This document shows positions 15,073 to 20,236 of a DNA stretch of 20,248 nucleotides, in pieces. The position numbers and the translations under genes are program-made. Source of the stretch: a virus; IMG/VR virus record IMGVR_UViG_3300030333_000941, positions 1-20,248 of that record. One strand, 5' to 3'. Positions within the stretch are counted from its first letter, which is position 1; the number at the start of each line of letters is the position of its first letter. Under the pieces are notes generated by a model. That model searched no databases and was not told where the DNA came from. It saw only the letters and a program-made list of their open reading frames with translations.

Positions 15073-15303
15073 ATGGACGAGACAAACGCGCCATTGACGG
15101 CGCAAAAGCGATGTACCGATCTGTTTAGCGACTCGAATTCCGAGATTCTGAACACGACTCAAGCCGCGTCTATCTGCGGCGTTTCATATCACAAATTCTT
15201 ACGCGAGTTTGGAGAGATTCCGTATTCGTTCGTCTATCCAGGCGGTCCGCGCATTTATATGCGCTCAGAAGTCCGCGCTTTCATTGAGGGGCGGAATAAA
15301 TGA
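15073..15303 (+). CDS. Helix-turn-helix DNA-binding protein (excisionase/MerR-like)
   Basis: This 76-aa protein carries one compact winged HTH at about 24-72: ILNTTQAASICGVSYHKFLREFGEIP, then the wing PRIYMRSEVRAFIEG. The T-x-x-A-A-x-x-x-G-V pattern and C-terminal R-x-x-V-x-x-F match the HTH_17/AlpA/excisionase group. It is likely a small regulator of the early operon or of the promoter at 14746. The ATG directly follows a terminator T-run and has no Shine-Dalgarno, so the true start may be the TTG at 15094, which keeps the whole domain. It is linked to the next gene by ATGA. Confidence 0.75.
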   Translation: MDETNAPLTAQKRCTDLFSDSNSEILNTTQAASICGVSYHKFLREFGEIPYSFVYPGGPRIYMRSEVRAFIEGRNK

Positions 15304-15485
15304 GAGACGACGTAGCGAAGCGATTCGACGCGTGGATCGATCCCGCAGGATGTGATCGGGATTACACCGGATCACATCCCGACCTCGATATCTATCCGCG
15401 TCCTGATCCTGATCTCGCATGGAAACGATTCTGCGAGCAATGGGAGAAATGGTGCAGATTGCAACCGCTGGCGTTAGGAAAATGA
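15300..15485 (+). CDS. Small unknown protein, 61 aa
   Basis: This protein is not recognised. It is acidic and Trp/Asp/Pro-rich (AKRFDAWIDPAGCDRDYTG, then DLDIYPRPDPDLAWKRFCEQWEKWCRL), with two Cys-containing helices and no known motif. It is coupled at both ends by ATGA (starts at 15300, and its stop overlaps the methyltransferase start at 15482), so it is a real member of the early operon. It contains a 10-bp hairpin at 15348-15379. Confidence 0.6.
   Translation: MRDDVAKRFDAWIDPAGCDRDYTGSHPDLDIYPRPDPDLAWKRFCEQWEKWCRLQPLALGK
15348..15379. other. Intragenic hairpin, 10-12 bp stem
   Basis: GGATGTGATC (15348-15357) pairs fully with GATCACATCC (15370-15379). Two more pairs (GG with CC at 15358-15359 and 15367-15368) form if G15369 is bulged, leaving loop GATTACA. 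Confidence 0.7.
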
Positions 15486-16144
15486 AAGATTTTTATAAGG
15501 CAAAAGGCGTTTTGTTGATTTGCGGAGATAATAAAGATTTTTTTGATTACATAACGCAATGCGACGCGCTTTTAACCGATCCGCCATACGGAATTGGATT
15601 TGGCAAAAAGCACACAAAATGGAGCGCGAATCGTGGTACGCACTTAGGCGAGTGGGACAACATTACGCCAGAAATAAAACCGTTTTTAAAATTTGGCGAA
15701 AAACAAATTATTTGGGGCGGAGAAAGATTCAATTTACCAACTTCAAGAGGTTGGCTTACATGGGTTAAACCTGACGCACCACATACCTTTGCGTCAACCG
15801 AATACGCCTGGACGAATCAAGATCGACCCGCACGGCATTTTACATATCCAATTAGCGCGACAAATCAAGAGCGCGTCGGGCATCCTACACAAAAGCCACT
15901 TGCTTTAATTGAGTGGTGCATTTCTTTTTTACAAGATTCAAAAACTATATGCGACCCATTTATGGGAAGCGGTACGACTGGCGTCGCTTGTATTAATCAC
16001 AACAAAAAATTTATCGGCATTGAAAAAGACAAAAGATATTTTCAAATAGCATTGGATCGAATTAAAAAAGCACAAAAGCAAACTGTTATAAACTTTGAAA
16101 AACAAACTTATCAGCAAACAGATTTTTTAAATGAAAGCGCATAG
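15482..16144 (+). CDS. DNA methyltransferase, beta-class order (N6-adenine-type)
   Basis: A 220-aa enzyme that should transfer a methyl group from S-adenosylmethionine to DNA. Motif IV DPPYG (33-37) comes first, then the conserved HPTQKP (134-139) and motif I DPFMGSGTTG (158-167) with E181, the order of the beta class. DPPY favours N6-adenine. It is short for the class (CcrM about 360 aa), so the target-recognition part is small. The start is ATG 15482, overlapping the upstream stop (ATGA); the longer frame from 15419 adds 21 residues inside the previous gene and is unlikely. No matching endonuclease gene is obvious, though the next gene codes a PD-(D/E)XK protein. The target is unknown. It may protect phage DNA or change host gene expression. 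Confidence 0.9.
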   Translation: MKDFYKAKGVLLICGDNKDFFDYITQCDALLTDPPYGIGFGKKHTKWSANRGTHLGEWDNITPEIKPFLKFGEKQIIWGGERFNLPTSRGWLTWVKPDAPHTFASTEYAWTNQDRPARHFTYPISATNQERVGHPTQKPLALIEWCISFLQDSKTICDPFMGSGTTGVACINHNKKFIGIEKDKRYFQIALDRIKKAQKQTVINFEKQTYQQTDFLNESA

Positions 16145-16514
16145 CCGCCCAATAAAGCGACGCGTTCCTGGTGCGATGAGCAAAACCGAGGAACGCTTCG
16201 CTAATCTCTTAAACGAGTACGCACGCGATAAACAGATCGTCTCGTATGCCTTCGAACCCGTGACGTTTAAACTCGCTGAAGGCGTTCGTTATACGCCCGA
16301 TTTCATGGCGGTCTTCGCAGATCCGACGAGGGGCGTAGCGTTTTACGAGATCAAGGCGAGTGAGTTTCACGCCAGCGGTAAATCGAATCAGATGAACTCG
16401 TTGACGAAACTCAAAGTCGCGGCGCGGACGTTTCCGCAATTTTATTTTTTCAAATGTTATCCGCGAGCCAAGCGAGAGGGCGGATCGTGGGTGATCGAAT
16501 TGATTAAAGTATGA
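16131..16514 (+). CDS. DUF1064 family PD-(D/E)XK nuclease
   Basis: This 127-aa protein matches the DUF1064 pattern: MSKTEERFANLL (E20/E21), YAFEPVTFKL, VRYTPDFMAVF (D57), AFYEIKASEF (E73-x-K75) and the helix LTKLKVAARTFP. The E..PD..ExK arrangement is that of a restriction-type nuclease fold; members are thought to act as Holliday-junction resolvase-like or structure-specific nucleases in phage replication and packaging. It overlaps the methyltransferase by 14 nt and the next gene by ATGA. A restriction partner of the methyltransferase is a less likely alternative. The basic N-terminus (KAHSRPIKRR) suits DNA binding. Confidence 0.85.
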   Translation: MKAHSRPIKRRVPGAMSKTEERFANLLNEYARDKQIVSYAFEPVTFKLAEGVRYTPDFMAVFADPTRGVAFYEIKASEFHASGKSNQMNSLTKLKVAARTFPQFYFFKCYPRAKREGGSWVIELIKV

Positions 16515-17308
16515 ATCCTTACGCAATCGACGGTCCCGCGGTAATTAGTTTCAGCGGCGGACGCTCAAGCGGTTTTATGTTGCGCAATATCATTGACGCG
16601 CATGGCGGAACGCTCCCCAACGATATCAAGGTAATATTCGCAAATACGGGTCTTGAGCATCACGAAACCTACGAGTTTATTCATCGGATCGAGTTAGCGT
16701 GGTGCGAGGTCGTGTGGTTGGAATATACGCTTAACGGCGAAAATAAGCATTCTTTTAAAGTCGTTGATTATGAAAGCGCATCACGCGCTGGCGAGCCTTT
16801 CGATCAACTGATCGAAAAGAAAAAATATTTGCCGAATCCGGTTGCGAGACTTTGCACCGAAAACCTCAAAGTTTTAACCATCAAGAAATACGCAAAACAA
16901 GAGCTTGATCTTGATACTTGGTCAAACGTGATTGGTTTGCGCTACGACGAACCGAAACGAGTCGCCAGAATGCGAGATCGTGAGAACGTCATAATTCCTA
17001 TGGCGGACGCGCATCACGATAAATGGGACGTTTTAGAGTTTTGGATCGGCGACGATATGGATTTGAAATTGCCAATCAAGGGCAATTTCTTCTCCAATTG
17101 CGTCGGGTGTTATCTCAAGAGTTATTCATCGCTTGAGGAAATCGCCAGACGCGAACCTGATTATTTAGATTGGTGGATCGATACCGAGGAATTTACTGGA
17201 TCAAAATTCCGCGTAGATCGGCCCGATTACGCAACCATTAAACACAACGCGCACCGACAACTCGCTTTCGATTTTGGCGATTCGGTTTCGTGTTTTTGTA
17301 CTGATTAA
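16511..17308 (+). CDS. PAPS-reductase-like PP-loop ATP-pyrophosphatase
   Basis: This 265-aa protein has the PP-loop SFSGGRSS (13-20) and the follow-up VIFANTGLEHHETYEF of the PAPS/APS reductase and DndC superfamily, which adenylates or activates substrates with ATP. Later RLCTENLK (C115) and NCVGC (C197, C200), plus CFCTD at the C-terminus (C261, C263), could hold an iron-sulfur cluster. Phages often carry such proteins with unknown substrates. Possible roles are sulfur assimilation, tRNA or DNA sulfur modification, or nucleotide chemistry. It closes the early operon beside a methyltransferase and a nuclease, which favours nucleic-acid work. A 9-bp hairpin lies at 17065-17089. Confidence 0.88.
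   Translation: MNPYAIDGPAVISFSGGRSSGFMLRNIIDAHGGTLPNDIKVIFANTGLEHHETYEFIHRIELAWCEVVWLEYTLNGENKHSFKVVDYESASRAGEPFDQLIEKKKYLPNPVARLCTENLKVLTIKKYAKQELDLDTWSNVIGLRYDEPKRVARMRDRENVIIPMADAHHDKWDVLEFWIGDDMDLKLPIKGNFFSNCVGCYLKSYSSLEEIARREPDYLDWWIDTEEFTGSKFRVDRPDYATIKHNAHRQLAFDFGDSVSCFCTD
17065..17089. other. Intragenic hairpin, 9-bp perfect stem, loop AATCAAG
   Basis: GAAATTGCC (17065-17073) pairs fully with GGCAATTTC (17081-17089). The loop AATCAAG shares AATCAA with the loops at 14170 and near 18447. Confidence 0.7.
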
Positions 17309-17470
17309 TGAACCGCTTTCCCGTGCAAATTCGTTGTCTCTCCTCTCGCCGCGACCCTCAGTACGCGGAAGTTATCGGCATCGTTTATCGGTCTAGGTTC
17401 TAGCATTCGAACCAGCGTCTAACATTGCGCAAGGGCTGACGCGGGAAAGCATAATGAAAGGGGTGTTTTT
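17309..17470 (+). ncRNA. Candidate structured leader RNA (unclassified)
   Basis: This 162-nt gap has no gene and looks folded. GCTTTCCCG (17315-17323) pairs with CGGGAAAGC (17442-17450) as a closing stem. Inside are CCGCG/CGCGG (17349-17353 with 17364-17368) and GGTTC/GAACC (17396-17400 with 17409-17413), and TTATCGG occurs twice. It matches no tRNA or riboswitch I know. It precedes the ssDNA-binding-like gene, so a regulatory leader, replication signal or free ncRNA are all possible. Confidence 0.4.
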
Positions 17471-17523
17471 ATGAATGCAAACTCAAACATAACCGCAATC
17501 GCAAACGAACGGAAAAAAATATG
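17471..17523 (+). other. Possible leader peptide or displaced N-terminus
   Basis: ATG 17471 has a good ribosome site (AAAGGGG, 7-8 nt upstream) and opens MNANSNITAIANERKK, which runs into an A7 run and then, in the -1 frame, into the SSB-like gene starting at ATG 17521. One extra A, or a -1 slip on the A-run, would give a single longer protein. It could otherwise be a leader peptide. Confidence 0.4.
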
Positions 17524-18150
17524 GAATCAACGATCAAAATGGACCCAACGAAAATGTCAAATACTGAATTTCTTAATAGCATTAGTGAAGAAAAAATCGG
17601 TTTCTTTCCTAAAGTCGAAGCGACCCAATCGCAAGGCGCTTACCTTAAAGTTTCAGCGATCGGATCAGCGTATTCTAATCCGCTTAAAATCCGAATCCTC
17701 GGCGCGTTTATTGACGATTCGATGATCGAAGGCTGGCGCGCTTTTAATACAAGCGGAATGCCTATGCGGAAGAAAACTAAAGACGAAATTGATTTAAGTC
17801 AACTCGGAAAAAATAACTTTGGACAGGACGAAAAGCCCATCAAATTTTGGGCTTTTCCGGTCTTTGTCTATGACGAAAGTAACGTGCAAATTTGCGAGAT
17901 ACATCAAGTCGGATTAATGCGTGAATTGGAGCGATTAGGCAATGACCGAAACTGGGGCGATCCGCGCCAATACGATATATCGATAATGAAGACTGGAAGC
18001 GGAAATCGAACCGCGTATCAGGTCACGCCCTCGCAAGCTCAATTCCCGCAAGAACACGTTGACGCGGTTGGAAAAGCGATCGATCAAATCGATTTGCAGA
18101 AATTATTCGTGAACGAGGACCCGTTTCTCACTTCACCGAATGGCGCGTAA
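17521..18150 (+). CDS. Putative single-stranded DNA-binding protein (OB-fold-like)
   Basis: This 209-aa protein matches phage proteins with a strand-rich core and the pattern WAFPVFVYDESNVQICEIHQVGLMRELERL, then DRNWGDPRQYDISIMKTGSGNRTAYQV. These occur next to phage replication genes and are usually taken as OB-fold ssDNA-binding proteins. GWRAFNTSGMPMRKK and KPIKFWAF upstream fit the nucleic-acid-facing strands. The ATG at 17521 has only a weak ribosome site, while the ATG at 17471 has a strong one in another frame. This is the only replication-type protein I can propose here. A 10-11 bp hairpin spans 17829-17859. Confidence 0.55.
   Translation: MESTIKMDPTKMSNTEFLNSISEEKIGFFPKVEATQSQGAYLKVSAIGSAYSNPLKIRILGAFIDDSMIEGWRAFNTSGMPMRKKTKDEIDLSQLGKNNFGQDEKPIKFWAFPVFVYDESNVQICEIHQVGLMRELERLGNDRNWGDPRQYDISIMKTGSGNRTAYQVTPSQAQFPQEHVDAVGKAIDQIDLQKLFVNEDPFLTSPNGA
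17829..17859. other. Intragenic hairpin, 10-bp perfect stem plus one pair
   Basis: GAAAAGCCCA (17830-17839) pairs fully with TGGGCTTTTC (17848-17857); C17829 pairs with G17859 if C17858 is bulged. The loop is TCAAATTT, so ATCAA runs from the stem into the loop. It resembles a terminator stem but is within a gene. Confidence 0.7.
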
Positions 18151-18186
18151 TCGCTCTAATACCAACGCCTAAACGCAATACGCAAC

Positions 18187-18564
18187 ATGGAAAACGAAAA
18201 CGCAAAACCTCTACTCTCTGGTGGGGGGGAAATATATAACCCTAAAGGGTTATATTCCCCCCCATCCAGAGAGTGCGAGAATTCGCAATCGCGAACCGAT
18301 GCCGCGAAACGCACTTTGAGCGCGCTGAAAAAGCGCGTTCGCTTTACGCCTGAAGTGGAAACGCCGAAAGACGAACTGCGCCGATGCGAGGACGGGAATA
18401 TTCGCGGAACGCTGAACGGAATCGAAACGGAAATATTCCAGGGCGAATCAAATCGCCCTGGAGCGATTCCCGGAATTAAATACGATTTCGTGCGATTTAA
18501 AAATCATCCTGCATTCGATGAATACGGAAACTATATTGGAAAGAATAAAATAATAGGCGAGTAA
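18187..18564 (+). CDS. Unknown hairpin-rich gene, 125 aa
   Basis: I do not recognise the protein. It has a low-complexity N-terminus (MENENAKPLLSGGGEIYNPKG), a basic middle (SALKKRVRF) and a C-terminus with KYDFVRFKNHPAFDEYGNYIG. No enzyme motif is visible. What stands out is the DNA: three strong hairpins (18213-18274, 18318-18340, 18437-18462) fill much of the gene, and the first is encoded in frame. The start has no Shine-Dalgarno, so the true start could be lower and the first hairpin could be non-coding. The gene ends with TAATG into the next. The region is a candidate for a replication origin or a cis-acting RNA. Confidence 0.55.
   Translation: MENENAKPLLSGGGEIYNPKGLYSPPSRECENSQSRTDAAKRTLSALKKRVRFTPEVETPKDELRRCEDGNIRGTLNGIETEIFQGESNRPGAIPGIKYDFVRFKNHPAFDEYGNYIGKNKIIGE
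18213..18274. repeat. Near-perfect 28-bp inverted repeat with G7/C7 core
   Basis: ACTCTCTGG (18213-18221) pairs with CCAGAGAGT (18266-18274), T plus seven G (18222-18229) with seven C plus A (18257-18264), and ATATAACCCT (18234-18243) with AGGGTTATAT (18246-18255). Only T18265 and about three bases near 18230-18233 are unpaired; the loop is about TAAA. It is the strongest structure in the window. Confidence 0.85.
18318..18340. other. Intragenic hairpin, 9-bp stem with one G-T pair
   Basis: GAGCGCGCT (18318-18326) pairs with AGCGCGTTC (18332-18340) across GAAAA, using one G-T pair. It is the second of three hairpins in the 18187 gene. Confidence 0.65.
18437..18462. other. Intragenic hairpin, 10-bp perfect stem, loop ATCAAA
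   Basis: TCCAGGGCGA (18437-18446) pairs fully with TCGCCCTGGA (18453-18462). AATCAA runs from the last stem base into the loop. It is the third hairpin in the 18187 gene. Confidence 0.75.
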
Positions 18565-18800
18565 TGGAACAAGCTGAAAGCTACGGAAAAATTACTTGGG
18601 ATAAGAAACATTTATTTTTGCAATTAACGGAATACGAATATTCGTTATTAAAAAAACATTTTAATCAAATGTTTTATAATCATTTACCGATTAAAGATAA
18701 TGTTTACGAAATGAATAGAACGGAGAATGTCGATTTCGTTAAGTTAATTGCAAAAATAAAAGATGATGAACGCGTCTGGTCAAAAAGAAATGAATTATAA
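18564..18800 (+). CDS. Unknown small protein, 78 aa
   Basis: This protein is not recognised. It is A/T-rich in DNA and Lys/Asn/Tyr-rich in protein (EYEYSLLKKHFNQMFYNHLPIKDNVYEMN, then FVKLIAKIKDDERVW), apparently helical and soluble, with no known motif. The start overlaps the previous stop (TAATG), and a 9-bp hairpin lies at 18653-18675 with AATCAA across its loop edge. The base composition differs from the CG-rich neighbours. Confidence 0.6.
   Translation: MEQAESYGKITWDKKHLFLQLTEYEYSLLKKHFNQMFYNHLPIKDNVYEMNRTENVDFVKLIAKIKDDERVWSKRNEL
18653..18675. other. Intragenic hairpin, 9-bp perfect A/T-rich stem
   Basis: AAAACATTT (18653-18661) pairs fully with AAATGTTTT (18667-18675) across TAATC, so AATCAA (18663-18668) runs from the loop into the right arm. 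Confidence 0.6.
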
Positions 18801-19005
18801 ACGATTATTTAACTCGCAAGAACGCTTTATCGGAAAGCGTCAAGGCTGGCGCATCTTCTTAGACAAAGAAGCCAAATATTACGCGCTTAACAAAAACGAT
18901 AAATCGCCAGCGTTCACCTATCGATCTGATCTTAATCGATGGATCGCGAACCGCGACAAACAATTGCGCGATCAGCAAACGTCCAACCAAGCAGAGTTGT
19001 TTTGA
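18790..19005 (+). CDS. Unknown small protein, about 71 aa
   Basis: This protein is not recognised. The sequence MNYKRLFNSQERFIGKRQGWRIFLDKEAKYYALNKNDKSPAFTYRSDLNRWIANRD is basic and aromatic, perhaps a small RNA- or DNA-binding protein. I prefer the ATG at 18790 (11-nt overlap with the previous gene) to the ATG at 18763, which overlaps by 38 nt. The stop overlaps a TTG start of the next gene (TTGA). Confidence 0.6.
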   Translation: MNYKRLFNSQERFIGKRQGWRIFLDKEAKYYALNKNDKSPAFTYRSDLNRWIANRDKQLRDQQTSNQAELF

Positions 19006-19448
19006 CAAACTCCGCTTGTAGGCTGACGCGCATAGGCGATGCGGGTAAGGATCGTTGGAGCAAGAAACGCGGCTTGTATCGTTGCACTTGCGGAACCGAG
19101 AAAGAAATCGACGATCATTCGGTGCGAACTGGTAAAACGAAATCGTGCGGATGCTTGAACCGTGAAAGCTTGCAAGATCGAGCCAAGATGCGCCAAAGAC
19201 AAATTGCTGGCGGACTCGCAATCAAAGGGCGACCAGGATCGTGCAAAGGATTAATTCGAATTTACGAATTCGAATCGAAATACTCGAAACCGCGAGGGCG
19301 CAATCTTTGGGTGACGCTTGAAGAACTAGCGCAAATCTATCATGGAGTTCTTCCCGATCCATTCGCGGAACCGGAACGCTTTGCGCAAGTGCGACCCTAC
19401 AAGAAAACACGCTACAACGGGAACCGCTTCGTCAAGCTTCGCAAGTGA
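19002..19448 (+). CDS. Zinc-ribbon protein, possible HNH/AP2-linked type
   Basis: This 148-aa protein has the ribbon YRCTCGTEKEIDDHSVRTGKTKSCGCLN with C28, C30, C49 and C51 (numbered from the TTG start). This CxC...SCGCL ribbon is common in HNH endonucleases and AP2-like mobile DNA-binding proteins, but no HNH motif is seen. The C-terminus (about 75-140: RPGSCKGLIRIYEFESKYSK.., then LWVTLEELAQIYHG) looks HTH-like. TTG 19002 overlaps the previous stop as TTGA, as at 2354, and keeps the conserved region; the ATG at 18939 would overlap the upstream gene by 67 nt. It is probably a DNA-binding regulator, perhaps of late genes (inference). Confidence 0.6.
   Translation: MTNSACRLTRIGDAGKDRWSKKRGLYRCTCGTEKEIDDHSVRTGKTKSCGCLNRESLQDRAKMRQRQIAGGLAIKGRPGSCKGLIRIYEFESKYSKPRGRNLWVTLEELAQIYHGVLPDPFAEPERFAQVRPYKKTRYNGNRFVKLRK
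19254..19275. other. Intragenic hairpin, 9-bp perfect stem
   Basis: ATTCGAATT (19254-19262) pairs fully with AATTCGAAT (19267-19275) across TACG, in the zinc-ribbon gene. Confidence 0.65.
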
Positions 19449-19482
19449 TTCCACAAATCTGCAAATGCATTCGCACTATTTT

Positions 19483-19511
19483 TTGACACGATTTGATACT
19501 TCGCAGATGAT
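19483..19511 (+). promoter_or_regulatory. Second sigma70-like promoter, likely late promoter
   Basis: TTGACA (19483-19488), a 17-nt spacer and GATGAT (19506-19511; 4 of 6) lie in the 96-nt gap before the gpZ-like gene. With ends joined, the transcript would run through the end repeat into terS and the head genes. Confidence 0.55.
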
Positions 19512-19544
19512 TACGATAACGCGTAATTTTCCCCGATTGCATGG

Positions 19545-20207
19545 ATGCAAATCGATATACGTTCCGATATCAAAGAGCTTACAAGATCGCTGAACCGCAT
19601 CCAGCGAAAGCAAATCCCCTTCGCAACTTCTAAAGCGCTAAACGCAACCGCGTTCGATGTTCGCAAGACGCTTCAAGATGGACTTGATATCCATCTTGAT
19701 CGTGTCACCTCGTACACAAAACGCGGGGTCCAAGTCGAAAAATCTACCAAGAAAAATCTAGTCGCGAAAGTCGGGTTTCGATCAAACAAATTCGGAAAAG
19801 GTCAAGGGAAGATTACGCAAGCCGAATACATGAAACGCCAAATCAAAGGCGGGACTCGATTCCCTAAAGGCCAAGCGATACCAGTACCCGTGCCGAAGAA
19901 TATGAGAACAAACAAATTCGGGAACATACCACGCGGGAAGATTGATCGCCTGCTTGGTGACAAGGATCGATACTTCAGCGGTACGCCTAAAGGAACGCAA
20001 GACGCGCCTGGAATCTGGCAACGTATGCCCGCGAACTCTAAGCGCAAGAAACAAGGCGGGAAGATTCGAATGGTAATCGCATGGGAACCCAAAACGGATT
20101 ACTCCCCGCGCTTCCCATTCCGCCAGATCGTTTCGAAGTCGGTACGAATTAATTTTAAAAAGCGATTCGATTATGCGCTACGGCAAGCACTTTCAACGGC
20201 GCGGTAA
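19545..20207 (+). CDS. gpZ-like minor tail / neck protein
   Basis: This 220-aa basic protein resembles lambda minor tail protein Z relatives: an N-terminal helix with SLNRIQRKQIPFATSKALNATAFDVRKT (the AxxxALN.TA..VR pattern), then strands and the C-terminal AWEPKTDYSPRFPFRQIVSKSV. gpZ-type proteins are needed to join and stabilise head and tail. In lambda it lies between FII and U; here it stands alone upstream of the end repeat and would be the first gene of a late transcript. A 10-bp hairpin spans 19673-19699. The start has no clear ribosome site. Confidence 0.6.
   Translation: MQIDIRSDIKELTRSLNRIQRKQIPFATSKALNATAFDVRKTLQDGLDIHLDRVTSYTKRGVQVEKSTKKNLVAKVGFRSNKFGKGQGKITQAEYMKRQIKGGTRFPKGQAIPVPVPKNMRTNKFGNIPRGKIDRLLGDKDRYFSGTPKGTQDAPGIWQRMPANSKRKKQGGKIRMVIAWEPKTDYSPRFPFRQIVSKSVRINFKKRFDYALRQALSTAR
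19673..19699. other. Intragenic hairpin, 10-bp perfect stem
   Basis: TCAAGATGGA (19673-19682) pairs fully with TCCATCTTGA (19690-19699). The loop CTTGATA contains TTGAT, the reverse complement of the ATCAA seen in other loops. Confidence 0.7.
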
Positions 20208-20236
20208 AACGGGTCCTTCTGACGTTATTTTTAGAG

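Noticed and set aside
15419-15481. Longer N-terminus for the methyltransferase
   Set aside because: It lies wholly in the upstream gene and the ATG at 15482 gives the ATGA overlap used through the operon.
17396-17413. GGTTC...GAACC resembles a tRNA T-arm
   Set aside because: The loop has 8 nt and lacks the TTCRA pattern, and no matching acceptor or anticodon arm is found, so I do not call a tRNA.
18939-19001. ATG start at 18939 for the zinc-ribbon gene
   Set aside because: The added residues overlap a likely real gene in another frame; the TTG at 19002 couples to its stop.
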